A stretch of 64,000 nucleotides of DNA, taken from assembly GCA_934045905.1 (NCBI GenBank), contig OW203766.1, positions 19,152,309 through 19,216,308 on the forward strand, written 5' to 3'. Positions 49,301 to 59,100 of the stretch are shown here, one piece after another. Source of the DNA: Leuctra nigra (Eukaryota; Arthropoda; Insecta; Plecoptera; Leuctridae). The translations under genes were made by a program, and so were the position numbers. The notes beneath the pieces are model-generated. The model made no database searches and was not told the DNA's origin. It worked only from the letters and a program-made list of their open reading frames with translations. Position 1 is the first letter of the stretch. The number at the start of each line of letters is the position of its first letter.

Positions 49301-51154
49301 TCACTTATTTGCGCGAATTACCTGAATTAAAACGATTGTTACCTCCGTAGCTCAGTGGTCCAGAGCATTAGACCAGCAATCTAAAGACCTGGGTTCAAAT
49401 CCCAGTGAATCCCAGTCAATTTGAAGTTGACATTTATTAACCATCATCACCCCATCTGAGGATTTCCGATCATTATAAACCACATTTCAAATAGCAGTTG
49501 ATTTAGTGGAAGTGTCAGTGGCGGTATCGGGACGATGGACGATAACTTCAATCCTTGGAAATATAGTTTTAAGTTTCCCAAGTTGAACTCAACAAAAGTC
49601 GTTATGAGCTTGTTAATAAAATAAGCCTCATCCACAGCTACCATGGTGAGGAGGATTACGGCGAACGGAGGCGCTACTCAGACGCAGAACCAAGGTAAGA
49701 ACAGAGTCTTTCTCTATGTGTACTGGAATTATAAGTAATCTGCCTTCGCCATACATGTGACTTTCTTACACTCGTGTTACACAACAATTATGTGGTTGCT
49801 GTTGCTCGCTTGACAATTTCAGCATAGCTTCTTTTTAGCTTTAAATCTGTAGAATGAAACATTAATAAATACCTACTTGTCTGGAACTTCTGGTTGGCAC
49901 CCAATATAAATGTTACAGATTTTCACAATTTTGGGGTTGCAATCATATGGCACCTTTAACTGGTTATTGTGCCATTTTTTACACAGCACCATTGATTATT
50001 GTTGTTTGTTAAATTGTGTGAAGTAAAAAGAAATCACTTCAGTCTCGATTTATAAATGTTGTTTGAGCTTTTCATCACCTATCTTTATCACAAAGATCAA
50101 GTCCATCAAGGCACAAAGTCAGTTGTGAACACTAAAGTTTCATGACAGGTTACGTAGACAAGGTAATGCTGAGGCTTCAGCAAAATCTCGTCTTTCAAAT
50201 ACTTCTCACGTTTTTTTTGTTTGGCAGGGGTTTGATTACCCCTGACCGTTTCTAGGTGTTGTCTTGATTTCAACAATGCTTGCTCTACTTTAGGGTGTGT
50301 GTGTTGAAATGGTAGACAAGTGATGGGTTGTGTTCGCCACGATGGGGTGGCGTGGACATCCTTGTTGGTTTGGATCTTGGGAAAGTGGAACCTCGCGGGC
50401 ACATTTCCCCAGCGCAGCTGCGGTCGCGTGGTTTTGATTGGTTGATTGGTTCAATGGTATGGTTTGGTCAGGCGTTGGGGCTTCGGGGTAGGTAATATTT
50501 AATAATAAATGATATTTAAGTAAAATGCATATATTCTTTTCTTAGCATAATGCAGGGCTGCTGCCAAAACTTGTTCCATGCTCAAACATGGCCATCACCG
50601 TACATGAAAAATCTGTACTACCCACTTATGTAATACAGAAATCAAATATATTCAATTTAGAAACTATGTGATTAATATTTATAGTATTCTTTTGTAAAAG
50701 AAAGATTTTCAAATCTATAGAAATATTTTTTGTATTGTATTGTATGCATACCTGCACCTGCATTGTTTTTGTATTAAGATCAATGATAAAATTAAATTTA
50801 AATATGGCAGCCTAGAACTACATAATGCATGCTGGCAGTAGGTACGCATTTGTGGTGGTTTGTATTTTATAGCAGGTAGGTAGTAAAATAAAATTATGTG
50901 ATTCTTTTATGGATTAAACAACTGCCTTTAAAAGCAACTTAAAAGACTTGACTTCCTCATATTTTATTCTAAAGAATCCATCTCTAAGACTCAACTGGTT
51001 CAGATATGAGTTAATTTCAAAGCCTTCCTGTAGTTTCTACAAGGAGCGTGCTTGATTAAGTATAACAATAACTTGCAGGTCGCCAGGTCGCCGCAGCTCG
51101 AACCGACATTCTGGCCACGGATCGAGCAGCCGTCACCGCAGCTCGCGACACTAA
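46239..51154 (+). CDS. SR splicing factor, SRSF7/9G8-like with N-terminal RS tract
   Basis: Five coding exons: 46239-46377, 46478-46631, 47051-47218, 49638-49694, 51079-51154. All are in phase (1, 2, 2, 2), giving 197 residues. Residues 1-39 are basic Arg/Ser dipeptides plus an acidic EDEEED patch. An RRM spans about 40-110, with RNP2 LHVGDL (41-46) and RNP1 core CFAFVVF (76-82). A CCHC zinc knuckle, C-x2-C-x4-H-x4-C, lies at 128-141, and the tail (GRRSSNRHSGHGSSSRHRSS) is short and RS/H-rich. RRM plus one knuckle is the hallmark of SRSF7/9G8/x16, nuclear factors that bind exonic enhancers and help mRNA export. In that family the RRM is normally N-terminal and the RS domain long and C-terminal, so the leading RS tract and short tail are unusual. 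The ATG at 46239 is the only start giving the whole architecture. Confidence 0.92.
46478..46631 (+). CDS. SR factor exon 2 (RRM)
   Basis: Acceptor CTCCTCAG, donor CAT|GTAAGT. Encodes GITKRELTRLFDKYGMILDV and RNP1. Confidence 0.93.
47051..47218 (+). CDS. SR factor exon 3 (zinc knuckle)
   Basis: Acceptor ATATTTAG, donor AAG|GTATAT. Encodes the RRM end (CGSRIRVTFARPRTRGRGRR) and the CCHC knuckle MRCYQCGERGHFSRDCPD. Confidence 0.93.
47359..47846. mobile_element. hAT-type element, 488 bp, perfect 8-bp TSD
   Basis: Ends TAGTGATGGCA...TGCCATCACTA, flanked by CTGACGGG at 47351-47358 and 47847-47854. The interior is AT-rich with repeated TGAAAATTTTCA palindromes. Non-coding; sits in intron 3 of the SR factor gene. 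Confidence 0.9.
47860..48255 (+). mobile_element. Possible LINE 3' remnant
   Basis: A GC-richer block with a broken coding-like frame and a Pro-rich open frame (to 48170), then an AT-rich tail ending in repeated AATCTAATCTAATCTAAA, as non-LTR 3' ends do. No RT motif survives, so this is tentative. Confidence 0.35.
48848..48964. mobile_element. Tc1/mariner-type MITE, 117 bp
   Basis: Ends CAGTCGTGGAAATTAGATGG and near complement CCATCTAATTTCCACGATTG, flanked by TA on both sides (48846-48847 and 48965-48966). Non-coding. Confidence 0.82.
49341..49413 (+). mobile_element. tRNA-like sequence, probably a SINE head or tRNA pseudogene
   Basis: D arm (GCTC/GAGC), anticodon arm (TTAGA/TCTAA around a CCAGCAA loop) and T arm (CTGGG/CCCAG around TTCAAAT) all pair, and A- and B-box sequences are good. 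The acceptor stem does not pair (CCTCCGT against TGAATCC), and base 33 would be C, not T. Hence not called a functional tRNA. It lies about 220 bp before SR factor exon 4. Confidence 0.65.
49638..49694 (+). CDS. SR factor exon 4 (57 nt)
   Basis: Acceptor CATCCACAG, donor AAG|GTAAGA, phase 2 in and out. Encodes YHGEEDYGERRRYSDAEP. A symmetric exon that could be skipped without losing frame. Confidence 0.85.
51079..51154 (+). CDS. SR factor exon 5
   Basis: Acceptor ACTTGCAG, stop TAA at 51152-51154. Encodes SPGRRSSNRHSGHGSSSRHR and SSRH. AATAAA signals follow near 51374 and 51845. Confidence 0.88.
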
Positions 51155-52303
51155 ATAATCACTCGGTGTAACTCAAAACAATTCCAACCAGGCTGACTAT
51201 ACAGACTTCCTGAGAGTTTCTTTATTATTACAATGTTAGTTGAGCATATTATATTATAACTTAGGTAGTTTCTCGACTTCAAAATACAAACTAGTCTTGA
51301 TAATGTACTATGTCTATATACCATCATAATTACCTAGTTTTCAATAGGTTTACCAACGCTTTTAAAGTAGATCACAATAAAGCTTGAAACTGGATATATT
51401 ATCGACTAGGTACTGATAGTTAGACTCATAAAATAACTGGACTTTCTGCAGTTGAAGTTAGTCCTATGAAGTTTGTCTTTGGAGTTCAGGACTACTGAAG
51501 TATTTTGATTTGAAGCTGTGGACACACTATCAGTAGCAGTTGTCGAGAACAAACACTTGCGTATGAAACACATGTACCTATACAAGTTCCTAGGTACATA
51601 CATAATCATGATGCATATTTTATTAATTGATGACAACTTCATATTTGGTAAGTCATAGGATTTTGCCTGCAGACTTCAATATTCAATCAATATTGGAATC
51701 AATAGGATAATTGCCAGCAAGTGAAAGTTTGACCTTGCCACATGCAGTTCCAGGCACCTATACTTGATATGTTGTAGTGTGTTCACAGTTTATGTTACAA
51801 GACTCTGATTGTAACAGAATTTTTGTCACGGAGCTCTAAAATTGAATAAATTTGGAGTGAAAATGTGCAATTTATTGATTTAGTTGTATTGTATATTATT
51901 ACAGGGAACATATCACAGTTTGATTGAAATCAAAAAGTGCAACAATTCATTACCCTACAATTGCATTTTTTTAACTTGTAGACAGATTTTCAATGTGCTC
52001 TATAAAGGAAATGAATCGGAGCACCTAAAATGAAACTGCATTTCAGAAGTGAATTTGAATTGACCTGCATAATATTGAACACTTTGAATTGAAGAGTAAC
52101 TTGGGGTGAAGAGGCTAGAGGTTGATGCACTTATTGATTTCAAAGAAGGTGTGGATTTCGGTGTGATTGTTGTCTTGTTTGTTGTCACTTAGGTATTATT
52201 TTCTCTCAACCATTACAAATCAAAACACAAGTTGTATATTAATTCTCTTAGCAATGGGATTTTTGTTAAGTGTAGGTAACTACATTTTGTGCGGTTTAAA
52301 TTA

Positions 52304-52994
52304 CCGTATTAACTCGTGTATAAGACGCACTCGTGTATAAGACGCACCCTTGTTTTGAGAAGTCTATTTTAAGAAAACACTTAGCATGCGTGTATAAGAC
52401 GCAGTAAAATGATGAAAAACATTGTGTGTTTGTATACATGATATCCATCTAAATGTTGGTTTTCCAGCTAACTGAGCTATTTGAATGAAAATCACTGCCA
52501 ACTTGTTGTAAACAAACAGTAATTTCCTGCTTCTGAGAACGGGGGGAGGGGAGTCTCTTCCCAGCAGCTGTTGCTTGCTTTAAGAGGCATGCACCTGCCT
52601 TTCCTCTGCATTCCAAAACAAATCCAACTCCTCTCCCCCCCTTCCATTAAGATCGCCATTCAACAGTGTTTAGTCTATTTTATGTCTGTCAGAGCAATGT
52701 TTTTCAGACGTAAACATATATTTTGTCTCCTGATCTAAATGCAAGGGAAAACATTTTGTTGCACAAATTTAATATGTCAATAGTATTGTGTCTAGACACA
52801 GTATGAGTAGTCCAGACAGAGTGAGAGGGAAAGGCAGAGATAGACAACATGTGGCAGTCTACCACAGCTCTGTTTACAAACATCCACCTTGGATTTACTG
52901 GGAAAAAAGCTTGGTATGCATGTATAAGACGCAGGGCTGTTTTCAGAATCAAAATATTGACATATAATTGCGTCTTATACACGAGTTAATACGG
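52304..52994. mobile_element. TIR element with TA flanks, about 690 bp
   Basis: A perfect inverted repeat of 28 bp including the TA: TACCGTATTAACTCGTGTAT... at 52302-52329 and its complement at 52969-52996. TATAAGACGCA is repeated in subterminal positions (52337, 52392 and 52923). TA at both outer ends suits a Tc1/mariner-like target. No transposase frame. Confidence 0.85.
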
Positions 52995-53549
52995 TACATT
53001 AATATATTTAAATTTAAATGGTTATCACTTGTCTTGTCCTTATTAATAAAAGCACTGTTGGTTCATTATAACGTACTCTTCAAAAAGAATTCACAGTGTG
53101 TTTCCAGGGAATAGTTTTTCTTGCAGATTAATTTTTAGCCATGTGTAGGCTGTATGTATTGTATTTCATGTTTATTTGCATTGAGAGATTTTATGGTAAT
53201 TGTCAATTGATACACTATTATTATGATCTAGGCGAATTCTGGTTTGCTGTCATAAGAATTGTAGAAACAAATTTCTTGATACTTTCAGAATCGTGATACA
53301 ATATTGATCTGTTGATCTCACTGAAGTGAATTTTACAATGAAACATGATCAAAATTACGGAAGTTTTCTTTAAAAATCAACTTGATGATTTTTACACATG
53401 TAGACTTTCTAATGTTTATTTGTGCAAACCACTTCAAAGTACAATACCTACATACATAGTTCCAAAGTACATACCTAACTATTTTTACTGTACCAAGAAA
53501 TCAATAAAATTATTTTCTATGTGTAATAACTGCATTTATTACTTTCGTA

Positions 53550-53942
53550 TCATAAATCCAAGTAGAAATGGCGGAGAAAAGTAATAAAAAATATTAGAAC
53601 GTTAAAAACCAATTGTTTCTTCGCTGGTGTGCCATCGTATTCAACAAGAGAGCAACATGGCAAAAGATAATACAAGCTATTAAGTTTGACCCCAAGGGCA
53701 ATCAGCTGCTGGATAAAAATGGTTTGACCCTTCACCTTTGTGCTAGCAAAGTAGCAAATTGTTGCATCTATGAAAAGAATCTCCACGCTTTGATAAATTA
53801 CATCATTTAGTAAAAACAGAATTGAAGCAAATGTTAGTGCAAGAAGTGCATAGAGCAAAGTCCAGCTAGACCCAACCCAAAGATTAAATGTAATCGCCAA
53901 CAAACTTCTAGCAGTGTTTGAATTGATGAGACCAATGCTCAT
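53550..53942 (-). CDS. Doubtful hydrophobic ORF
   Basis: An open frame of 130 codons from ATG with two or three hydrophobic stretches (SSWTLLYALLALTFASILFL; LVFNVLIFFITFLRHFYL). It looks like part of a membrane protein, perhaps a decayed chemoreceptor exon, but no family motif is present. An overlapping plus-strand frame (53613-53810) is equally open. Not recognised. Confidence 0.2.
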   Translation of the reverse strand: MSIGLINSNTARSLLAITFNLWVGSSWTLLYALLALTFASILFLLNDVIYQSVEILFIDATICYFASTKVKGQTIFIQQLIALGVKLNSLYYLLPCCSLVEYDGTPAKKQLVFNVLIFFITFLRHFYLDL

Positions 53943-54057
53943 TCATTACCTCTATATTCCCACTGAGAAAAGTTTCCGAGTCCAACTAAAATTAAGTGAC
54001 TTGATTCTAATGAAAACATTGATCAAAACTATTGGATCACAGTACATCTGAAATTTC

Positions 54058-54340
54058 TAGGGGTGTGCGAATGCAGGATTTTTAATTCGAACCCGAATCT
54101 CTAACTGAATGTGAAAAGGTTTGCGAATCCGACTGTAGGCCTTTACCAGAAATTAATTATTCAAATGACTTTTGGAGCAAAGTGTAAAAAAATATATATT
54201 TTTTTTATTACATTTGGTAGGTACCTAGTCCAAACGTCATTTGAATCATTACGTATAAGTATCAATATGTTGTAAATACATATATTTAAATTTCAGGCGG
54301 GAGCGAGAGATTCGAAATTCTATGGATTCGCACGCCCCTA
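54058..54340. mobile_element. hAT-like MITE with TAGGGGTGTGCGAAT ends
   Basis: Left TAGGGGTGTGCGAAT and right complement TAGGGGCGTGCGAAT enclose 283 bp. A matching 8-bp duplication is not visible (GAAATTTC versus ATGTCGGG), so an end may have been altered. Confidence 0.65.
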
Positions 54341-54398
54341 ATGTCGGGGATAGGCAAAGATGAAACCACTCTAGCATGGACGTTAAAATAGGTTCACC

Positions 54399-54763
54399 CA
54401 GGGCCGGCCCGTGGGTAGGGCGACGCGGGCCCATGCCCAGGGCGCCAAATTGTCAAATTATATAATTTTTTATTTTTTTGAAAATATAATAAAAACATTT
54501 ATTTCCTTTAAAACTGAACTGGATGAAACACAGAACACGTCATCTGTTATTTCTCAATATGTGCGTATGATAGTAAAAAAATACATCAATTTAAATTTAA
54601 AAATCCAGGGCTGTGCGCCCCGGACCCCCGTGCCCTCCCCCCAGACCACCCATTGTGCACGGGCGATATAGTATCCCGGAAAAAAGGGGTCGCGGGGAGG
54701 GGGGGGGGGGGGGGCGCCAACAAAATCTTGCCCAGGGCGCCGAAAAGTCACGGGCCGGCCCTG
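54399..54763. mobile_element. hAT-type element, 365 bp, perfect 8-bp TSD
   Basis: A perfect 15-bp inverted end, CAGGGCCGGCCCGTG, is followed on both sides by GGCGCC-containing subterminal DNA. The flanks GGTTCACC are identical (54391-54398 and 54764-54771). The interior includes a long poly-G. The fresh duplication implies recent insertion. Confidence 0.93.
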
Positions 54764-55125
54764 GGTTCACCTTTGCCTGTCCCCGTCCGTCTGTTCACGA
54801 CAGCAAAAGTGAAAAAAGACAGCAAAAGTGAAAATGCTGCGGTGGACCGGTATTGGTTATTTTAGTAATGTCTGAGAGCGTCAAGCAAGACAGGCTCATC
54901 ACACTCGATGAGGTTTGAGTGATTCGGTAGGTACCATATTCTCGGAAATAGTGGCCGAGAAGATTTCTCTTCTCCTTTCACGAGGGTTTCAGAAAGCAAT
55001 ATTCATCAAGGGTTTGATGAGCAATAACAGGACATTTAAAAGCTCCTACACATGATACCTAATTGGAAGTTTCTGTCAACGTAAGAGTGTTGCATTCTAC
55101 CCAATAATTAAAATTACACTATAAG

Positions 55126-55638
55126 TATATCGGAGACAATCAGGAGCCTCAAATGGGAAGATCTACGAACAAGACGTCAACAAGCTTCTCTACTATGTTT
55201 GTTCAAAGTGCTCTCTGGAGAACCTGCTTGGGCATATCTTGTGAACTTCATGTCAAAAGCACTGCGCCTGAGTAGGAACGACCATCAGTTCAAACTGCAG
55301 CTTCAGCGTTACAACACCAATGTTAGACTGCACTCCTTCCTCGGCAGAGCTACGCGCTTGTGGAATAATCTTCCGTCCCAGCTGCTTGAAAGTTTCCCAG
55401 ACCAGAAGCAGACGAAAGAAATACTAGACTATGTACAGTAGATTAGGCCTCGAAAATTAACTACATGACTAGTTACAGCTAGGTTTAAATCCGAGTTTAT
55501 TATTGTACATAATCTTCAAAATCTTACTTCTTCAACCACCGGAGGCCTGCAATGTAACATACAACTTACCTATTTTGTAATTTATGATGTAACTGCTCCT
55601 AAGTTGAAAAATAAATCTATTTGAAATTTGAATTTGAA
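55126..55638 (+). mobile_element. 5'-truncated LINE, 3' end
   Basis: An intact frame to the stop at 55441 encodes the C-terminal tail of a non-LTR retrotransposon ORF2: LKWEDLRTRRQQASLLCLFK, NVRLHSFLGRATRLWNNLPS. The RRxxA..L..FKVLSG and R..F..RatrlWNnLP patterns are typical of Jockey/CR1-like elements. The 3' UTR ends in AAATTTGAATTTGAAT. The polymerase domain is missing. Inserted just upstream of the Cys/Thr-rich gene. Confidence 0.8.
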
Positions 55639-55976
55639 TCCAAGCGTAAGATTGAAGATAATTTGATGTTACACAATCAAATTAATTAGTTAATGCTAAT
55701 CTTAATCAATTATTGCATTTATGGTCAATGACATGAACTGCATCGATAATCAAAGGCCATGCACTTTATCTACTTGGTCTCAAAGTAATATTATTTATAG
55801 TTAGACAGTTGCAATCTGCATCATTGCAACATTTCACTCCACGAAACAAGTACTAGTTGCGGAAATGAGACATTGAGAGTTCAGCTCTTTCACCGTGATC
55901 GTATCAAGCTCGACTTCTTTTATTAGTAATCGTTGTACTGATCAGTTGGCAGTAGCCTGTTGAACTGTACGCAGTG

Positions 55977-56169
55977 ATGTCTTCACTACTGTACTTGGGG
56001 TTTTTGCTCCTGGGATGCGTATCTATGTTTCCCCAGGCGGCGCGCCACTCGAGAACTGTAGATACTGAGTTTGTGAGCAATGGGTGCAATTCCATTTGTA
56101 CTTGCTCGTACCTTGGTAACCATTTCGCATCATATTGCTGCCCAGATGGCGTACCAGACGCAGAACGTT
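55977..56169 (+). CDS. Cys/Thr-rich gene exon 1
   Basis: ATG at 55977 begins a classic signal peptide; donor GTT|GTAAGT, phase 1. Carries NGCNSICTCSYLGNHFASYC and CPDGVPDAER. Confidence 0.78.
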
Positions 56170-59100
56170 GTAAGTTAGTTTGAAAAATACCACTTCTCTT
56201 CATGCCTTGAGACAAGTAACAAACTTTTTAAGGGAGCAGTTAGCTCAGAGTGGTTATTCTAAATTTCCTTGTCATGTCATATAAATGTGTGAATACATCT
56301 ATAGACATATATACTCACTTCGGTAGTATTATATGTCTATGGTACATCACTACCATGCATGTTAAATAGATAGAAGTGAGACCAGTGGCGTCGGAAAAGG
56401 GGGGGGGGGCTTGTTCTCCCTAGACGTCTGACGAGGGAGCATGAGTATCAATTTAAGTCCCCCCCACGCTTATCTTTAAAAAATTGCTACATGGCATTGT
56501 TATATGTTAGAATTTTTTTTACGAAATTGAATTGATTTTGATAAAACAAAATTATTTTAAGCCTGTCTTTAAGGTTGTTACAACTTTAAAAACAAATCCG
56601 CTGTGCAGCAATGTTATATGAACATTTCCTGAAATAAATAAGTGAATAGGTAACTTCTCTGTTTTCTTACATCTGAAATGCCAAAATCATTTGAAACCCG
56701 CCCGTGGGCCGAAATTCTAAAACATTCGCTGTGCAATGTTTTTTTCATATTTTCTCTCAGTCGGAAAGGTTCATTATATACAAAAACATCAAAAACGTTT
56801 TTCAATTATCAATTTAATACCTAATAGTAAATGTAATAGCTATTGAACACCATCGGACTCCCATGCCCATATTCTATTTCTTATATTTTATTTACAGGTT
56901 CTGGTCACACTCACACCCATGCTCACACTACAGTTGTTCCCAAACCACAAAGTAAGTTTCTTAATGATTTGATTTGGTAGAAACGCACAATGATAGGGCA
57001 TGCCACAGGTAGGACAATGTCATCCACCGTATGCATCATTTGTGGCCATTACGGTAGTTATGTCTAAAGATGGCGACCATTGTCCCTTTCCTTTTATATG
57101 TTACAATTGTGCAACATTGTTACTTGTCAGTCTATTAATGTTCTTAATTAATACCTGGGGGTGAAAAGTAACTTTCCTATTGATATTTCTAATTATTTGA
57201 ATTTGGATTCGGGTTATAACCTACTAAAATAAGTCCTGATAGTTGAGCTAGCTTCTAACAACAAAACTGCATTCTGTTGGATTAATTAGCTTTGCACAAT
57301 TGCCCACTTGCTTGGTTTTAAGAAAATAAACCTTTATTTTAATGAATTTCCTTTAACAAAACTTATCAAGCACTTCAAAAAATGTGTACCGTTTGTTTGC
57401 AGAATGCCAAGAGTGCTCGGATCGACGATCATATACAATGATGGACAATTATCGATGTACGTACAATCACACATATTCTCCCAAATGCAGTACATCTTCC
57501 TCCACATCACTTAGCCACTTGTTTTAGGGTGTTCTACGAGTATTGGCAGAGCCTTTGGTGGGTGCCGCTATGTTAATCGAGTACCTAGAAGTGGGTGCAT
57601 AACTGGTTGCACAACTGCTGGAGAATGCACTGACACTGATTGCACAGCAACTGGAGAATGCACTGGCACTGCTTGCAGAAGCACTGGTTGCACTACCACT
57701 GGAGAATGCACCAGTGATTATTCTTGCTGTGGTCATTCTGCTCATGAACCGATGTATGTAAACAACATTATAGATGTAATGATTTGAGACATTTTTCTCA
57801 GGGGCGGTAAAATAATATTTAGGGTTGTTAAAGTTCCACGTAATTTTCTCGATTTTGTGCTGCACACTTTTGAAATGATGTAATCAAGCTCTATCATGCC
57901 ATTTGATTCCAACACATACAGTTATATGGAACTATTCTCTTACTTACTCATGTCACAATTACAAAATATGATTGCTCAAATTATGTGTACCAGTAACCCC
58001 CACCCCTCTGAGGAGTTTTTCAGGTTACTTTTTGACAGCCTCTTCTAAGAAGATCTATTGTAAAAGTATAAAATTTAGATTCTTACAATTCATACTTAAA
58101 ATTTACTACAATTCATAGCTTGCACGAACATCTTTTGTTTTATATCAGCAATGCAAAATTATTGAATTTTCCACCTGAGGACGGACATTACGTTGGCACG
58201 TTTACGGGTCTGATTGAGCGAGCGTAGCGAGCGTCACCACGGTACTCTTATGGCACTTTCTCTGTGTGTTTTTTTTTTGTTTTTTTTTGTTTTTTTGTTT
58301 TTTTTTTGTGTTCACAGCCCAAGTCAAACGGCACAACCAATCGATCTGAAACTTTGCACATATACTAACGTATTCTATGCGGTCCCTGGGATCGTTTTTG
58401 AATGGGCTCATGTGATTGGTTCAAATTTTAAAAAAAATATCTTTCGATTGGTTGTTCCGATCAATTTGAAATTTTGACAAGTCATTACGACCAACATTGT
58501 ACCCACTCCTACAAAGTTTCAGCCAAATCCTCTCATTGGTTAAAATTTAAAAAAATCTTTTATGTGATTTTTGACATTTAAACTAGAACCGTATGACCGA
58601 TCAACTTAAAACTTTGCATGGTCATTAAGACCAACATTATCTATAGTTTTGACAATTTTCAGACTAATCTGTGTTTAAATCCAAAAGTTATTGACGTTTT
58701 ACGGACATTTTGCGTGTTGGCTGTCAAATTTCTCGAAAATGTTGATCACGGCTACTTCGACTCTTTATAGTTCCAAGGTAGTTAGAGCAGAAACTTTCAA
58801 GCGTATGAAACTGATATGACCGTTCAATAGATCGATCTAATATTGTGTAAGAACACACACTTATATTATCATGAGTGGTCCTATGTCTATTTTTTTAAAG
58901 AGATCCTGTGATTTTTAAATATTAACGAGGAACAGTTCAATCAGAAAGGTTCAAAAGGTTCAAGCTTTGCATGGTTATTGGGACTAATGTTTTAGGAATA
59001 TTTTGAGATTGTTATACTTGAGTCTGACGAAATTCAAGAATTATTGGTTTTTAATGATATTTTCTATAGACATAATTTCGGTTCGAGGTGTTGCGCGTGT

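Noticed and set aside
49341..49413. Functional tRNA gene (AGC-like anticodon)
   Set aside because: Acceptor stem does not pair and position 33 is not T.
50106..50402. 98-codon minus-strand frame in the SR-factor intron
   Set aside because: No recognisable motif and no splice or repeat support.
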